Below, piece after piece: positions 33,731 through 45,824 of a DNA stretch of 64,000 nt. The position numbers were made by a program, and so were the translations under genes. Every line of letters starts with the position of its first letter. The stretch's first letter is position 1. The notes under the pieces were generated by a model. The model ran no database searches. It was not told the DNA's origin and was given only the letters and a program-made list of their open reading frames with translations. Source of the DNA: Phanerochaete sordida (taxonomy: Eukaryota; Basidiomycota; Agaricomycetes; Polyporales; Phanerochaetaceae); contig BPQB01000005.1 of assembly GCA_019973155.2 (NCBI GenBank), positions 186,001-250,000 of the forward strand, read 5' to 3'.

Positions 33731-36700
33731 ATGTCTGTTATGGCGACCACAGACCTCAATAGAAGTGTGTAGACTCGCTTCTGCACGCTAACTTCCGCTG
33801 ACCTTTCACTAGCAGTGCAGGATGCAACGACACGAGGTACGTCTGCAACTCCCGTGTTCTGCCCCAGAGAGGCTGAAACTCCTCTCACCCAGTAGACGAT
33901 AAGCCTGAACGCGTATCTCTGGTTGAACTCAAGAATGGCAAGCTTGCAGTAAAGCAAAAGCCTCTGTCTTTCGAGAAGATGTCTGAAACGATGCAGGGTA
34001 TGTCTCACGCTCACATTTTCCCGTTGGACGCGACGATTCGTGGCCCGATGCTCATAGTGCATCCCCAGAGATCGTTCAGTTCAGAGAGATGCTTGAGGAA
34101 CGGATAGAACGCAAGGCTCCATCACTAATCGACATTCCCGACGACCACCGGCCGCTAATTGCTAAAATGACGCAGGAGAGGTAAGTTGAACACGCGCCCC
34201 CTCAAATATCCTCCCTCCCGTTAATTCCCCGGCTATTGCGTCGATAATTTGCTGACCAAAGGCGATGTAGCGACAAGACCATCGCCGGATTGTCAAAGCA
34301 CATTCAACAGGAACTGTTGCCAGCACAGGACGAAGACGACGAGGAAGCGTGCAAGGAGATTCAGTCCGCGCTGTCACTCGACGTGATTGAGAAATCCGTC
34401 AAAGCGGTCGCAGTACGGACAAATTATGGATTAGACGTCACCCGGATACCCAACGCCCCCGTGAGCGCGAAGATACCAGTGGCGTGGCAGGTTTGGAGGT
34501 GGGAGGTGAAGGAAGAGTTTCGGGAATGGCTCCCGAAAGCATTCCGAGAGAAAGCATTGGCTCGGCTCGCTGAACGGAAACAGGTGCGCCGACCTATCCT
34601 GACCGTGTGTACAGGGGTTCACAATATGTTCAAGATCCTAGAGGACGTTGTCGCGCTGTTCCAAAGTCTTCCGGAATCCGACCAGTCGTTAATTCTCTCC
34701 GGGAATGCCAAAATCTCGACATTGGCTGCCAAGGTCCCAATTGCGGTCGCAAAACCCGCAGCTCTAGCGGCGCCCGAAAGCAAAGACTTGCCGCAGCCGA
34801 CGCCTACAGCGTTACCGGCTGAACCGGGTACACCGTCAGGCTCACTCAAGAGAAAGCATGATGAGAACGAGGATGATAGTGTCAAGCAGCAGTCAGAAGA
34901 CCCCGAGTCGCCTGCAAAGGCGGCCAAGGGGCGTCCGAAGAAGCCTGTCGACCCGGAGAAGGCAGCTGAGAAGGCAGCAAAGGTATGTTGGTTCTTGGAA
35001 GGTACAGTGATCATGCTGAATGTCTTCTCCAGGAGAAGGAACGACTTGAGAAGAAGCTTGCCAAGGCCGAGAAGGAGAAGAAGGCCCAAGAGGCGCAGAG
35101 CCGGTCTCGAAATCTCATGGCCAGCTTCTTCAGCAAACAGAAGGCACCGGCTGCGAGTTCCTCCGCCGCACTGACTCCCTCTGGCTCAACCTCATCAGTA
35201 GCACAGGAGAAGCCTGCTACTGTCTCTGAGTTCGAGAAGACATTTAAGCCGTTCCTGGTGAAGAAGGACGCCACGCTAGCACCCACTAACTGGTTTGCGG
35301 AAGTACGCGCGGGGAGGACCTACAAGGGAAAGGAAAAGGAGGACGCGGTCATTGTCATCGACGACGATGAAAATGAGCCGAAGAAGGCAGAGAGGTCGAA
35401 TCTGCATGAGGATGAGGACGTGCAGATGGTTGACGCGTCGGAGTGGAAGGGCGATGACCCGCACCTAGGCCAGAAGGCGCCTCACGGTACTTGCAGCCCA
35501 CGCACCAGAGAAAATCCTTGCTCATTTCATTGTGACAGACCGTCTGCGGGACTCGTTACGCGCACTACACCCTCGTTTGAGACCCCCTGCGCTCCCTTGC
35601 CTACCACGGCGACACCCGACGCTGAAGTCCTACCATCCCTACGTCGTTCGCACCGTCATACATAAGCTTAACGAGGCCGAGGTAGCGGGTGAAGACGACC
35701 AGGAAGTGCGCAAGCTGCTGGCGCTCCTGCGCGACCGGACGAAGATCCCTGCGAAAGTGCTCATATTCCACGAGGACCAGCGGCCAGGGTACTTCGGCAC
35801 CTGGACGCGCAACTCGCGCGAGGTCGGTCCGCGGCAGCCGTTCGGGAAGGATGTCGTGAGCATCGACTACTCGGTCGACAGCGAGGCGGAGTGGGAGGAC
35901 GAGGAGGAGGGTGACGTGCTCGAGGACGCGGGTGAGGAAGAGGAGGAGGACGGCGGCGCGGCGGAGGATGTGGACTCGGAGCTCGATGACTGGCTCGTTG
36001 ACGATGACGAGCCTGTCGAGCCTGGCACGCCCATCGACGAACGGTTCGGCAGCCCTGACTTCCCGCCACTTCCGGCGCCGAGCAAACGCAAGGTCAAAGA
36101 AGAGGAGAAGGAAAAGGAGAAGAAGCCCAAGAAACGGCGCGTCGTCGAGCAGCTCGTCCAGTTCGAGAAGGGCCCGTGCTGGGAGAGCACTCTGGGCCAA
36201 TGTGCTTGGGAGCCCTTCAAGGCAATGCGGATCGAGTTTTTCAATGGTAAGCAGGAAAATACGGCTCACCCTTATGCAAAGCTGATCCGTGGCACGCAGA
36301 CACACCAGTCCCCATCGACCCCTTCAAGTACGTCGCGCCTTCCTACGAGCACGTACCAACAGGCAAGGCCGCACCACAAGCCCCGCAGCCCGCCGCCTTC
36401 GCTGTCCCCGCGCTGCCCGCACACGTCGCGTCCATGCCCGCCGCGCCAGCGAACCCCGACGCGAAACGGCCCGCAGTGGCGCCGAAGACGGCGTTCCCGG
36501 AGGCGTCGATGCCTGTGCTACTCGCGAAGATCCGGGAGCTCAACACGGGCAGCCTCGCGGTCATCGTCGAGGGCGTGTACAAGGAGCTGGGTACGCTCGT
36601 GAAGAAGAACGCGATCGAGGCGAAGGTGCGCGAGGTCGGCGAGAAGAGCAAGGAGGCAGGTGCCGGGAAGGTGTGGGTCGTCAAGCCCGAGGTAAGGGTG

Positions 36701-36775
36701 AGTACGGTTCGTTGTCCTTTTCCCCGTTTACAAAGCTGACGTGCAAGTCTACAGGCGTTGTACGGCTCAACGTGA
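33731..36775 (+). CDS. RLF2: Chromatin assembly factor 1 large subunit (CAF-1 p150, Rlf2/Cac1)
   Basis: Ten exons (33731-33764, 33816-33836, 33893-33997, 34069-34180, 34262-34583, 34635-34982, 35033-35486, 35539-36246, 36300-36691, 36755-36775) give 838 aa. The hallmarks are a Lys/Glu-rich KER coiled coil (EKERLEKKLAKAEKEKKAQE) and then VKSYHPYVVRTVIHKLNEAEV-like text. Next comes KVLIFHEDQRPGYFGTWTR with GPRQPFGKDVVSIDYSVDSEAEWEDEEEGD, the conserved core and acidic region of CAF-1 p150. A C-terminal winged-helix-like segment (LLAKIRELNTGSLAVIVEGVYKELG) follows. CAF-1 deposits H3-H4 behind the replication fork through PCNA. RNLMASFF after the KER may be a PCNA motif. The last coding exon is only 21 nt. 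Confidence 0.93.
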
Positions 36776-37110
36776 GATCATTTGGGTTGTGTATGCGTTG
36801 CTACCCATCCTGCTGTCCTTGTGGACTTGACTATCCTTCCTCTCGGCATGCTAGCCAGCCTTGTATATATCCTAGACATTATTTAGCTATTCCATCTATT
36901 CGTATACCATGGATAGGCTTGATGCGCTCCGTAGGTGACTCCCGGTCATTCGCTCCCTGCGACCCTATGGTATGCTCGTCGCGCGGCACACATGGTTGGG
37001 AGTGATCCTATTCCAGACGTCGAAGCTAGTGTTGGTGTACATTTGGTATGTGAGGCGAGATATTAGCAATAAATATGATAGTCAGCTGGATAGTTGTCCG
37101 GGTGCGGTTG
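36776..37110. other. Convergent 3' region between CAF-1 and SPC24
   Basis: AT-richer sequence with no ORF of interest. It should contain the 3' UTRs of two convergent genes. Confidence 0.5.
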
Positions 37111-37919
37111 TCATGAAGAGGCGAGTTTCCAGGCAAGGTTGGCGTGGTCTGTATCCGACAGCTTCGGGTCGTCAAACGAAAGGACATGGACGTCGCCGGA
37201 TTGTGCACCTGTGCCAAGCATCAAAAAACCATATTTGCGACAAAAAAGAAGCGGCACACTCACGGATGAGCATCTTCTGCATCCTCCCATTCTTGTCAAG
37301 CACAGGCTCGAAGCCGAGGCCGCGGTACACCGCCAACCGCAGACTACAGCGAGGTCAGCACTCAGTCGGAACGCACAAGCAAGCCCCACGTACGCAGTCG
37401 CGTCCAAATCGTGCTCTGCAGCCGGGTCCTCCTGCTCGAGCGCCTGGAGCTCCTCCTTCAGGTGCTGCAGCTCTGCCTCCTTGCGCGCAAGCGTGTCCTC
37501 CGCCTCGTTGATCGCCTTGCCGAGCGAGTACTTGGTGCCGTCGAGGCGGTTCAGCGTCGCGGCGTGCTGCTCGGCGCTCGGCACCGTGCTCGGGCGTGTA
37601 GAGGACACGCGTGCAGCCTCGAGCACTCTTGCAAGCTCTGGTGCAGAGGAACGAGTGAGTGGGCAGGACAAGGAGGGCAGGAGATGGGACATACCGCGTA
37701 ATTTGCCCTTCGCTTGGTCAATATCCTTCTTTCTGCTTGTTTCAGTCAGAGACATCTGCTCCTCTGCAGCAGCAATTGTCATGTAGTCTTCCTCCGGGTC
37801 GATGATTGCGGCACCCTCCCGCATCGTCTTGCTGGGTGAGGGATCCAATCTCAGGCGATATGTGGCAGAATTACAGTGCAGCAGACATACATGATATCTT
37901 TGATGTCTATTCCGGCCAT
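37111..37919 (-). CDS. SPC24: Kinetochore protein SPC24
   Basis: Five exons (37919-37891, 37849-37695, 37637-37394, 37343-37264, 37208-37111) give 201 aa. The N-terminal two thirds are coiled coil, with heptads in LARKEAELQHLKEELQALEQE. The C-terminal globular domain carries the signature LRLAVYRGLGFEPVLDKNGRMQKM and SGDVHVLSFDD, diagnostic for Spc24. Spc24 pairs with Spc25 at the inner end of the Ndc80 complex and contacts Mis12/CENP-T. The size is normal. The first exon ends ...DI and joins to ILDPSPSK, so the frame at the acceptor starts with TTG read as Leu. NDC80 itself is at 10.9-13.3 kb. Confidence 0.95.
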
Positions 37920-38109
37920 GCTGTGCGCGCTTTGTGAGAGACGGAGAGGAAGAGGCGGAGGTTGCGGGTCAAGTTGTGCAAGCGCCGAGGCGAACAGGAC
38001 GCGTTTGACACGCGTCGCGACGCGCATTTCCCACGGCTACCCGACCAAGACACAAAATGCGGAACATCCGATTTGTCGTAACATCCAGACAGTACTGCAT
38101 TTAGCTACT

Positions 38110-39351
38110 TCACTCAGCCTCCGGGTCGACTCTCACGACGACCTTGCCCAACGCCCGCTGCGACATTATCCGGTCGTACGCCGCCAGGACGTCGTCGAAC
38201 TCGAACACGCTGTCGACGACGGGCTTGAGCTGGCCCTCGTCGACGAAGCGCGCGAGGCCCTGCAGCTTCTCCTTCGTCACGGTCATCACGGGCAGCTTCT
38301 GCCAGCGGCGCGGCGTACCGCCGAGCCAGAGCGGGCGATTCACCTCGAACGTGAGCCGGAGGAGATTCAGCACGCTCGGGAGGTTCGTCCAGCCCGCGGG
38401 CACGGGCGCGACGGTCAGATAGAGCCCGTTCGGCTGCATGTACGCCGCGCTGTGTGTGTAGAACGGCACGTTCGCGTCGCCGACCGCGTCGAAAATGAGG
38501 TGGAACTTGACTGGCGGCGGGGCCCGCTCGAGCTGCACGTGCAGCGGCTCCTTCGTGTAGTCCACGAACTGCCGTCGCGTCAGTCTTTGGCTGTGCTGTC
38601 ACTGTAAGTAAGATCACACGCACCCCGTCCACACCGAATCCGCGCAGAAAGTCTTCGCGCTTGCCCGAGCCTGACACAGTGACCTTCGCGCCAATCGCCT
38701 TCGCAATCTGTATCGCGACAGTGCCCACGGCAGTGCTTCCCCCGTTTACGAACAAATTCTGCCCAGGCTCGAGCTTGCCGATGTACACGAGCGCCTCATA
38801 CGCAGTCATGCCCGCGAGGCCAAGGCCCGCGGCCTCGGTGGGCTTGAGGAACGGCGAGCGCGGGACGATGTGCGAGGTCGGCACGCGCGCGTACTGCGCA
38901 AGGCTGCCCTGCTTCGTCTTGATCTTCAGGCCTATGGGAGGTGTAGGTGCATGCGCACGAGAGATGAGCGTGGGGACGCACCGACGGGAATGAAGCCCCA
39001 GACGGCCTCGCCGGGTGTCAAGCCTGTCCCGTTGGCATCCGCGATAACACCCGTGAAGTCGTGCTCTGCGACGTGCGGCCGCTTCATGAGGAAGTTAGGC
39101 ATCAAGCCCATGAGCTTGTAGCCCCTGTGCACCATACATTGAGCAAACCCAGAGATAGGGTTGTAGGAGAGAACGCACACCGGGTTAAAGGCAGCAGCTT
39201 GCACCTTGATGAGGACCTCGCCCTCTGACAGGCTAGGCACAGGCGCGTTCTGGTCAAAGACGAGGGCCTCTCTGGGCTTGCCCATCTTGACGATGACCCA
39301 TGCTTTCTGCGTCTGTGGTATGGTGAGGCCGTTCAAGTTCGTTGTCGACAT
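38110..39351 (-). CDS. Zinc-free medium-chain dehydrogenase/reductase, copy 1
   Basis: Four exons (39351-39179, 39124-38982, 38931-38624, 38568-38110) give 360 aa. The fold follows the medium-chain dehydrogenase pattern: an N-terminal GroES-like part with VQAAAFNPV and EHDFTGVIAD, then a Rossmann half beginning EAAGLGLAGMTAYEAL. The NADPH-binding turn is NGGSTAVGTVAIQIAK (about residue 165), and a C-terminal segment ends GKVVVRVDPEAE. The four Cys of the structural zinc lobe and the catalytic Cys/His ligands are absent, so this is a quinone-oxidoreductase or enoyl-reductase-type enzyme rather than an alcohol dehydrogenase. The substrate is unknown. Copy 2 lies directly upstream in the same orientation with matching exon lengths. 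Confidence 0.88.
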
Positions 39352-39420
39352 GGCGGCAGGAAGTGAGGAGCGAAGTCATCTGTGGACGCGATACATTTGT
39401 AACACATGTCCCGAGTCGGA

Positions 39421-39442
39421 CTCGGTGGACGCTCGGTGGACA
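39421..39442. repeat. Short tandem 11-mer upstream of dehydrogenase copy 1
   Basis: CTCGGTGGACG and CTCGGTGGACA follow each other directly about 70-90 bp upstream of the ATG. A factor-binding role is possible but untested. Confidence 0.6.
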
Positions 39443-39700
39443 GCGTCCGCGTCAAGCACGCATGCAATGTGCGCGCGCTCAGGGTGACCCCTCGATAACA
39501 GGGACGGTAGACCGCTCCAGGCGGAACATCTCAGATGGCGGGAGGAGCAGAAAGGAGCAGGCGACCGCCGACACCGAGTGAGACCGGGTCTTCCAAGCGC
39601 CCGGTGTTTGACGCGTCTGCACGTGAAAAGTCCATCTCGACGCGTGCATTGGTTGAAGAAGCCCAGTGAGAACAAGGAACGTAACCTTGAAGCTGAATAA

Positions 39701-41038
39701 TTATTCTACAGACGGATCTACCTTCACAACGACTTTTCCTGTCGACCGACCTTCCATGACGCGCTCATACGCCTTCAAGACATCCTCAAACGCAAACACG
39801 GAATCTACGACACTCTTCACCCTGCCTTGAGCACCGGAGAGCGTCAGCAGCCGTATTACGCCACGCTAATGACAACCTCACCGTCTTCGATATATCGACC
39901 AAACTCCTCCAGCTCTGATCTGCGGTCGTCCACGGAGATCAGTCTGGACGGCACATCAGCACGCACGACTACAAGAAGGGCATGCCGCTGCACTCACTTC
40001 CACTGTGCCTTCGTCCCACCCAGTACTTTGGGCGTCATGAGCGCGACCATGAGCCTCGCGAACCCGCCAAAGCCCCCGCCGACGCCAGGCTGTGGGCCGA
40101 CACTAAGGAAGACGCCGCCTGGCGCGAGATACGCCTCGCTGCGCGTGTAGACCAGCGGGTCCGCGGTGCCCACCGCCTCCAATAAGACGTGGTACTTCGG
40201 CGAAGGCGGGTCCTTCGCGAGCTGCTCGTACACGGGGCCCTGCGTGTAGTCGACGAACTGGCCGCGAACGCGTCGTCAGATGGCGCCATCGCGAACAGCG
40301 CAGACGCGAGAGCACGCACCCTGTCGACGCCGAGGCCGCGCAGGAAGCCCTCCTTCTTCCCCGACGCGCTCGCGCCGACGGTGCACCCGAGCGCCTTCGC
40401 CATCTGGATCGCGAGCATGCCGACGGCGGTGCTCCCGCCGTTCACGAAGAGGTGCTGCCCGGGCTCGAGCCGCGTGGTCGCGAAGAGCGCGTGGTACGCG
40501 GTCATGCCCGCGAGCCCGAGCCCCGCGGCCTCCGTCGTCTTCACGCCCGGCGGCGTGGGTATCACGAGCTGCGCGGGCACGCGGACGTACTCGCAGAGCG
40601 CGCCCTGTTTGGTCGACAGCTTGAGCGCTGCAGAGGCGTCAGGATGAGCGGGTACATGGCGCGGAGGGCACACACGGAGGGGGATCCAGCCGTAGACTTC
40701 ATGTCCCTCCTTCAGGCCCGAGCCGTTCGCGTCGACGACGACGCCCGCGAAGTCGTGCTCCGCGACGTGTGGGCGGCGCGCGACGAAGTTGGGCAGGAGC
40801 CCCATCATCTTGTAGCCTCTGCCACACGGCGCGGCTTGTGAGCAGTACGGTCGGGCACAGTGCATACAGAGACGAACACTGGGTTAAACGCGGCGGCCTG
40901 CACGCGCACCAGCACCTCGCCCTTCGCCAGCTTCTTCGACACGGGGAACTTTGTGTCGAGGTGCACGGCCTGGGCGGGGACGCCTCTGCGGGTGATGACC
41001 CACGCCTTCTGTGTGTCGGGAACAGCAGGAGCAGCCAT
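39701..41038 (-). CDS. Zinc-free medium-chain dehydrogenase/reductase, copy 2
   Basis: Six exons (41038-40878, 40818-40676, 40627-40320, 40257-39998, 39919-39882, 39825-39701) give 344 aa. The protein parallels copy 1 throughout: VQAAAFNPVGYKMMGLLPNF, RRPHVAEHDFAGVVVDANGSG, then TTEAAGLGLAGMTAYHALF, NGGSTAVGMLAIQMAK and the ending GKVVVKVDPSVE. Exons 2 and 3 have the same lengths as in copy 1 (143 and 308 nt), with the same phases. The last part is cut by two extra introns, including a 38-nt exon. It also lacks zinc ligands. It is most likely a tandem duplicate with a related NADPH-dependent reductase activity; the substrate is unknown. Confidence 0.87.
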
Positions 41039-41820
41039 GGTCTGCCGCGTGGACGTCGAATCTGGAGAGAGGGAGCGAGGAGCGATCTTGAGTGCACGGC
41101 GCGACGGCTATAAGTATGGGCGTGTGCCTGAGGCAGCCCGTGCTGGAGCCTTCGATATCTTCGATGGGCATGTCCTCGACGAGCGTGCGATCGACGACAG
41201 TCGTCACCGGCCGGCATTGCCAGCTCAATACAGCGGGGAGCGTGCCCGAGTTGAGGCATGCTGCGCGTGCCACGGCGTACGTTCTCGCATACATCAGGTC
41301 ATTCGTCCTCACGGAAGCACTTTTCCTGTTCGCCTGAGAATGCCTGAGAACGTTGGAATTTGAGTAATCCGCCGAACCTTGCTACATACCTGCCTCGGGC
41401 AACAACTCCGTCAGGGCCTGCTGCTGCTCGCGTTGCTCAGCTCGAAACCAACAACGGCGTCGCAGGAAAACGGCGGTTGACTCATCAGCTACGCGGCAGC
41501 CAGGGTCTATCGTACAAGATAAATTCATAGCTGGGTTCTGACTAGGCTACTGGTACATTGATATATGCAGACGACTAACGCGACAGCGAGCGGGGTACAT
41601 TATAAAAACGCGACGAATGGATGAAGAGAAGCGTGAGCGAGCGCAGCCAACGTGAGACGACATTAAGCAAACAAGATGACAGGCGGGGTGGGGGCGAGCC
41701 GTCCGTGGATGGGACCGCGCGACAGATTACAGGTTGAGGTATGTGTCTCGTTGTACAGTTGCTGGGTGGGTCCGTGGCGGGCGGGTCTCCTCCCCAGGAG
41801 CCGACGGGAGCGTCGACCCT
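41039..41820. other. Intergenic region between dehydrogenase copy 2 and XPO1
   Basis: This region holds the promoter of the dehydrogenase and the 3' UTR of XPO1, both on the minus strand. Small ORFs are present on both strands without support. Confidence 0.4.
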
Positions 41821-44800
41821 CTAGATGTCCTCGTCCTTGTCCTCTATCTGCGACGGCTTGAGCATACCCGGGATGCGCATCGCGGCCTCGCGCTCCTCTT
41901 GGGCCTTGCGCGTGGCTTCGGCTTCTTTCTCCTCCAGGAACAGTTCCGCGTTGTCGCCAGAGAACTCCTTGAGCTGAATCAAGAAGTCGCGCAGGGCAAG
42001 CTTGAACCTGTTGATGTCGTTGTGGAACTCGCCCAGGCTGACAACGAAGGCCTGGATTTGCGCGCTGCGGATCGTTTGATTAGACGCTGTTTCGTAGAGC
42101 AGCCAGCAAACACTCACTTCTGCACGTGCGGGAACGCCGACTTGAGCAGGTTCGCGGTGTACTCCCGCAGGAAGACCGTATTGCTCATGTTGGGGTCCGG
42201 CACCTGCGTCGGGTCGAACAACGGCACCGTGATCAGGTTTGTCTCAACGAGCTGGAACATGCGCGCGAGGAGCATGCTCTGCAGCTTGAAACCACTCTTG
42301 TGGTCGGTGTCAGTAAGGACGTAGAAGATGTCCTGCATGATGCTCAGGAAGTATTGCTGGAAGAATGCGTTCGCAACCGCAGGATCGGCACTCGCAAAGT
42401 TGTTGATGACCTCGAGAGACACTGCAAATATCTGTCAGCAGCACATCGAGCAATAGTGGCAAGCGAGCTCACAGTTCAGACCAGTCTCGGCAATGTCACG
42501 CATGGTGTGCTTGATAGCCCAAATGATGCTGTCCATGAACAACTTGAACTGTTGTGGCGGGAGCGTCAGGAGGGCGGGGAAGCAGTTCAAGTTGATGGCG
42601 CGGAGCAGCTTGAAGAAGCCGACGCGGTGCTCAGGGAACTCGGCGAAATCTTGGTTGATCATGTTGAGCGTCGGCTCGAACACGGCATCCAGGATCGCGG
42701 GCACTTGCGGCGTAAGCAGAGGCTGTGAAATAACGATGAGCAATCGCCTCAAGACAAGAATAGCAAGTGAGCACGTACCCCAAGCCTGTTGATGATCGTG
42801 GCCATAACGTTGAGGACCTCGGCGTCGCGCGCCGCGGGGACGTTGCGGTTGTAGTCGCCGAGGATGGCGTCGAGGAGGGGCGGCATGAAATTGGCATTCA
42901 CGGTCTCGAGGTCCTCGGCTTTGCGAATGAACGTTTCCATGAGCTTGAGGATCTCCTTCTTGATTGTCCGCAACTGGCGGACTTTGGGCGTCTTCGTGGC
43001 AATGAGGCCCTCGCGCGCGACGGTCTCGCTGATAATGCCGCTGACGGCCTTGTAAAGGCCAAGCATGTCGAGGAAGATGCGTGCGATCTGCGGGAGGTAG
43101 AACGCGCCGATAGACGTGCACGCTGCGACATTCGTCTTCAGGACGTTGGAGAGGATCTTGATGTTGTCCATGTTGCCCAGAACATCCATGTTTTGGGCAG
43201 CTTGCGCCATAAGCGAGTCCCACTATGCATCGCAGTCCGTTCAGTATGTACGAACGATCCCCAGAGCGCCATTGCTTACCGCGTTGTTGGGCAGCTCCAT
43301 AAGTCTAGCGATAAGCTTCTCCTGTGCAGGCTTGTTTGGCTGCGCGGAGATCATGTAGCCAACGGCCTCATAGAACGTGTGCACCTGTTGCGGCGAGAGG
43401 TCGACAGTGATGCGGTGCAACATCCGCAGGATCTCATCCACAAACGGCTCCGTCTCTCCCGCTTGCTGCATGACGAAGTGGCGACGGCACTTCTGCGCGA
43501 TCTTGATGAACGTGTCGCACGCCATGTCTTGGACACCTGTATACACACGCGAGTTTGCGACGTTAATCTTCGGCATTGCTCGCAGGATCATCGACTGCCA
43601 CACGAAAAGAAGGCGACAGAAGATACACAAGGGGAGAAAAGGCAACGACGGGACAACGGAACGCACCTTCGTGAGTCTCGTGCATGAACTCGAACAGCTT
43701 GTTCACAACTGTCTTGAGGAACTTCCAGTGCGCCTTGAGGAAGCGTGGGTATTGGCCGACGATATACATGATATCAGACGCGACCACGGCCTTGTTGTCC
43801 TTGCCGCGCTTGATCTCGCAAAGCCCAAGCAGGTCCTTGATGACAGTGACCAGGAAACGCTTCTCGGTCTCCTCGTCTGCATGAGAGGTTGAGTAGATGA
43901 TAGCGCCGCGAGAGATAAATCACGTACTCATGGCACCAGAAATAGAGCCGATAGCCCAACACAGGGTGTTAAGATTCTGCCATGACCACTCGGAGCCGTC
44001 CACTTGCTTAGCAAGCTTTTCGGTGAGAATGGTCTCGGTGTCTTGCACGTCCAAATGGGTAAGGTAGACAAGCAGCTCGCGCATCTGCTTGTAGAGAACG
44101 ATGGTATCGCTCTCCTTCATAAACTCACGCACGATTTCACCCTCCTCATTCTCGACGATCAAAACCTATAGCCAAGGGTCAATATTTTGCGCAACATGGA
44201 TTTAGGACGTCACGTACCTCTTCAGGCTTCACCATCTTCTCGATGACGACCAGTCGGAGGTTGGAAAGCACATCGCTGTATATGCTCTTGCGCAGGTTCA
44301 TGCCGTTCAGCACGCTCTGCGAGCCACCAAGGCTCAGCCCCATGAGGAGACCTGAGTCGCCCATGGGCAGGCTCTGAATCTCCTCGTACAGCTCCGCAAC
44401 GAGCTTGAGCCAATACTCAAGACAGATCTTGAAGATCTCGCGCTCGTCAACTTGGGAGATCTTGACGAGGTAAAGGTGCGCATTCAGGAGGACGTCGCGG
44501 TTCTGCTCGGTTTCCACGGCGCGAAGGTGATTCGACAGGAAGTTGCAGAGGAAGAGTGCCAGGTTCAGGACGAGTTCCTGGCCAGCATCCCCCGCATTCG
44601 CGTACGCCTGTGCAATGTTTGTGCTCGGAGGAATCATCCTGTTGACCGAGGTCATAACCATCGCGAAGAGGATGACGAACTTCGGGTCGTATTCAGGGCC
44701 AACGTTAAGGGCCGCGATCTCAGCGAGACACTTGAGGGTGACATTGCGGAACTCGGGTGCCTCCAGGAACTACGCGTGTGGTAAGCAGGTGGCACTACAC

Positions 44801-45824
44801 AAGCAAGATGGATAGTACGCACTCGGTTCAGCAGGAGGTCGATAATAGTGGTCTCGAAGATGTAACCCAGAGGGATCCAGTTAAGGAACCTCAGCAAGGT
44901 CTCTAGGGTGGACTTGATGAGCGAGGTCTTTTGTGCCTCCTCGAGAATCTCAGAGCAGAGCTTGAAGATCTCGGAGAACTCGCCACACATCTGGTTCTTG
45001 AGGTTCTTGACCTTTGCCTGTGTCATCTGTTCGGCGGAGTAGTCAAAGACCTCCTCCGAGAGAAGTCGCAGTATGACCATGTTGTTCTCGCATAGCGAGA
45101 GGTTCGTCTTGGAAGACTCGACAAGCTCAGAGATGAATGTCGGCCAATTGTGTGGCCACTCCTGCTTAAGGATCTGATGAAGACGGTTGAGATATGCGAA
45201 CATGGTATTTGAGTGGCGCGGACGCACCTGCACCAACGCGAGGTTAAGCTTGTTGACGTAGGTCTTTTCTCTCCGAAGCGTTGCCTCGTCCGACGCGACC
45301 TTGACGGTGATACCAACGATGAAATTCCGAATTCCTTGTCTGGAGGTTAGCAGTGCCACGTTGGAGACGCGTCTGCTTACTCACCTTGCCGCTGGCCCTC
45401 CGGTAATGACTTCCATCGCGTGAGAATCAATTTCTCGAGGATTTGAAGGCCAATATACTGTAGCGAGAGGTATTGTTATACAGAAGAGGATATGGCCACA
45501 CAGCACGTACCTTGGTCTGGGGGAAGGAAGAATGTTCAAGGATGTCGGGAACCCGAGTCCATGCGTCCGGGTTCTCTTGAAATTGAGTGAGGACTTGCTG
45601 GGCCATTTGTTGCTGCAACGCAGGCGAGATGCGATAAGATACGCGTTCGATACGCGATATAGCATACACGCACCTCCTGCCCAGAACCAGCATAGAAGGC
45701 CATGACGACCTTGTCCATTAGCGAGACGTCAAACTCCCTCGAGAAGTCGAGTATGCCCTGAAGCAGCATAGCCTCATGGTCAGCACAAGCACGACGCGGC
45801 GTGTGGTGGGGGGCGTACCTCCAT
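41821..45824 (-). CDS. XPO1: Exportin-1 (XPO1/CRM1)
   Basis: Fourteen exons give 1078 aa: 45824-45819, 45772-45674, 45612-45511, 45457-45385, 45334-45228, 45173-44823, 44769-44218, 44165-43928, 43876-43667, 43536-43280, 43222-42779, 42722-42473, 42421-42118 and 42064-41821. The first coding exon is just ATGGAG. The importin-beta N-terminal domain has [18 protein letters not shown] and LQILEKLI, followed by [14 protein letters not shown] and [21 protein letters not shown]. The nuclear export signal groove is conserved, with Cys529 in [15 protein letters not shown]. The C-terminus is [12 protein letters not shown] through [12 protein letters not shown]1 exports NES cargo with RanGTP. Length and motif order are normal. 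Confidence 0.97.

Noticed and set aside
42126..43687. Long + strand ORFs across the XPO1 gene
   Set aside because: They lie antisense to well-conserved XPO1 exons and consist of the expected Glu/Arg/Leu-rich mirror sequence.
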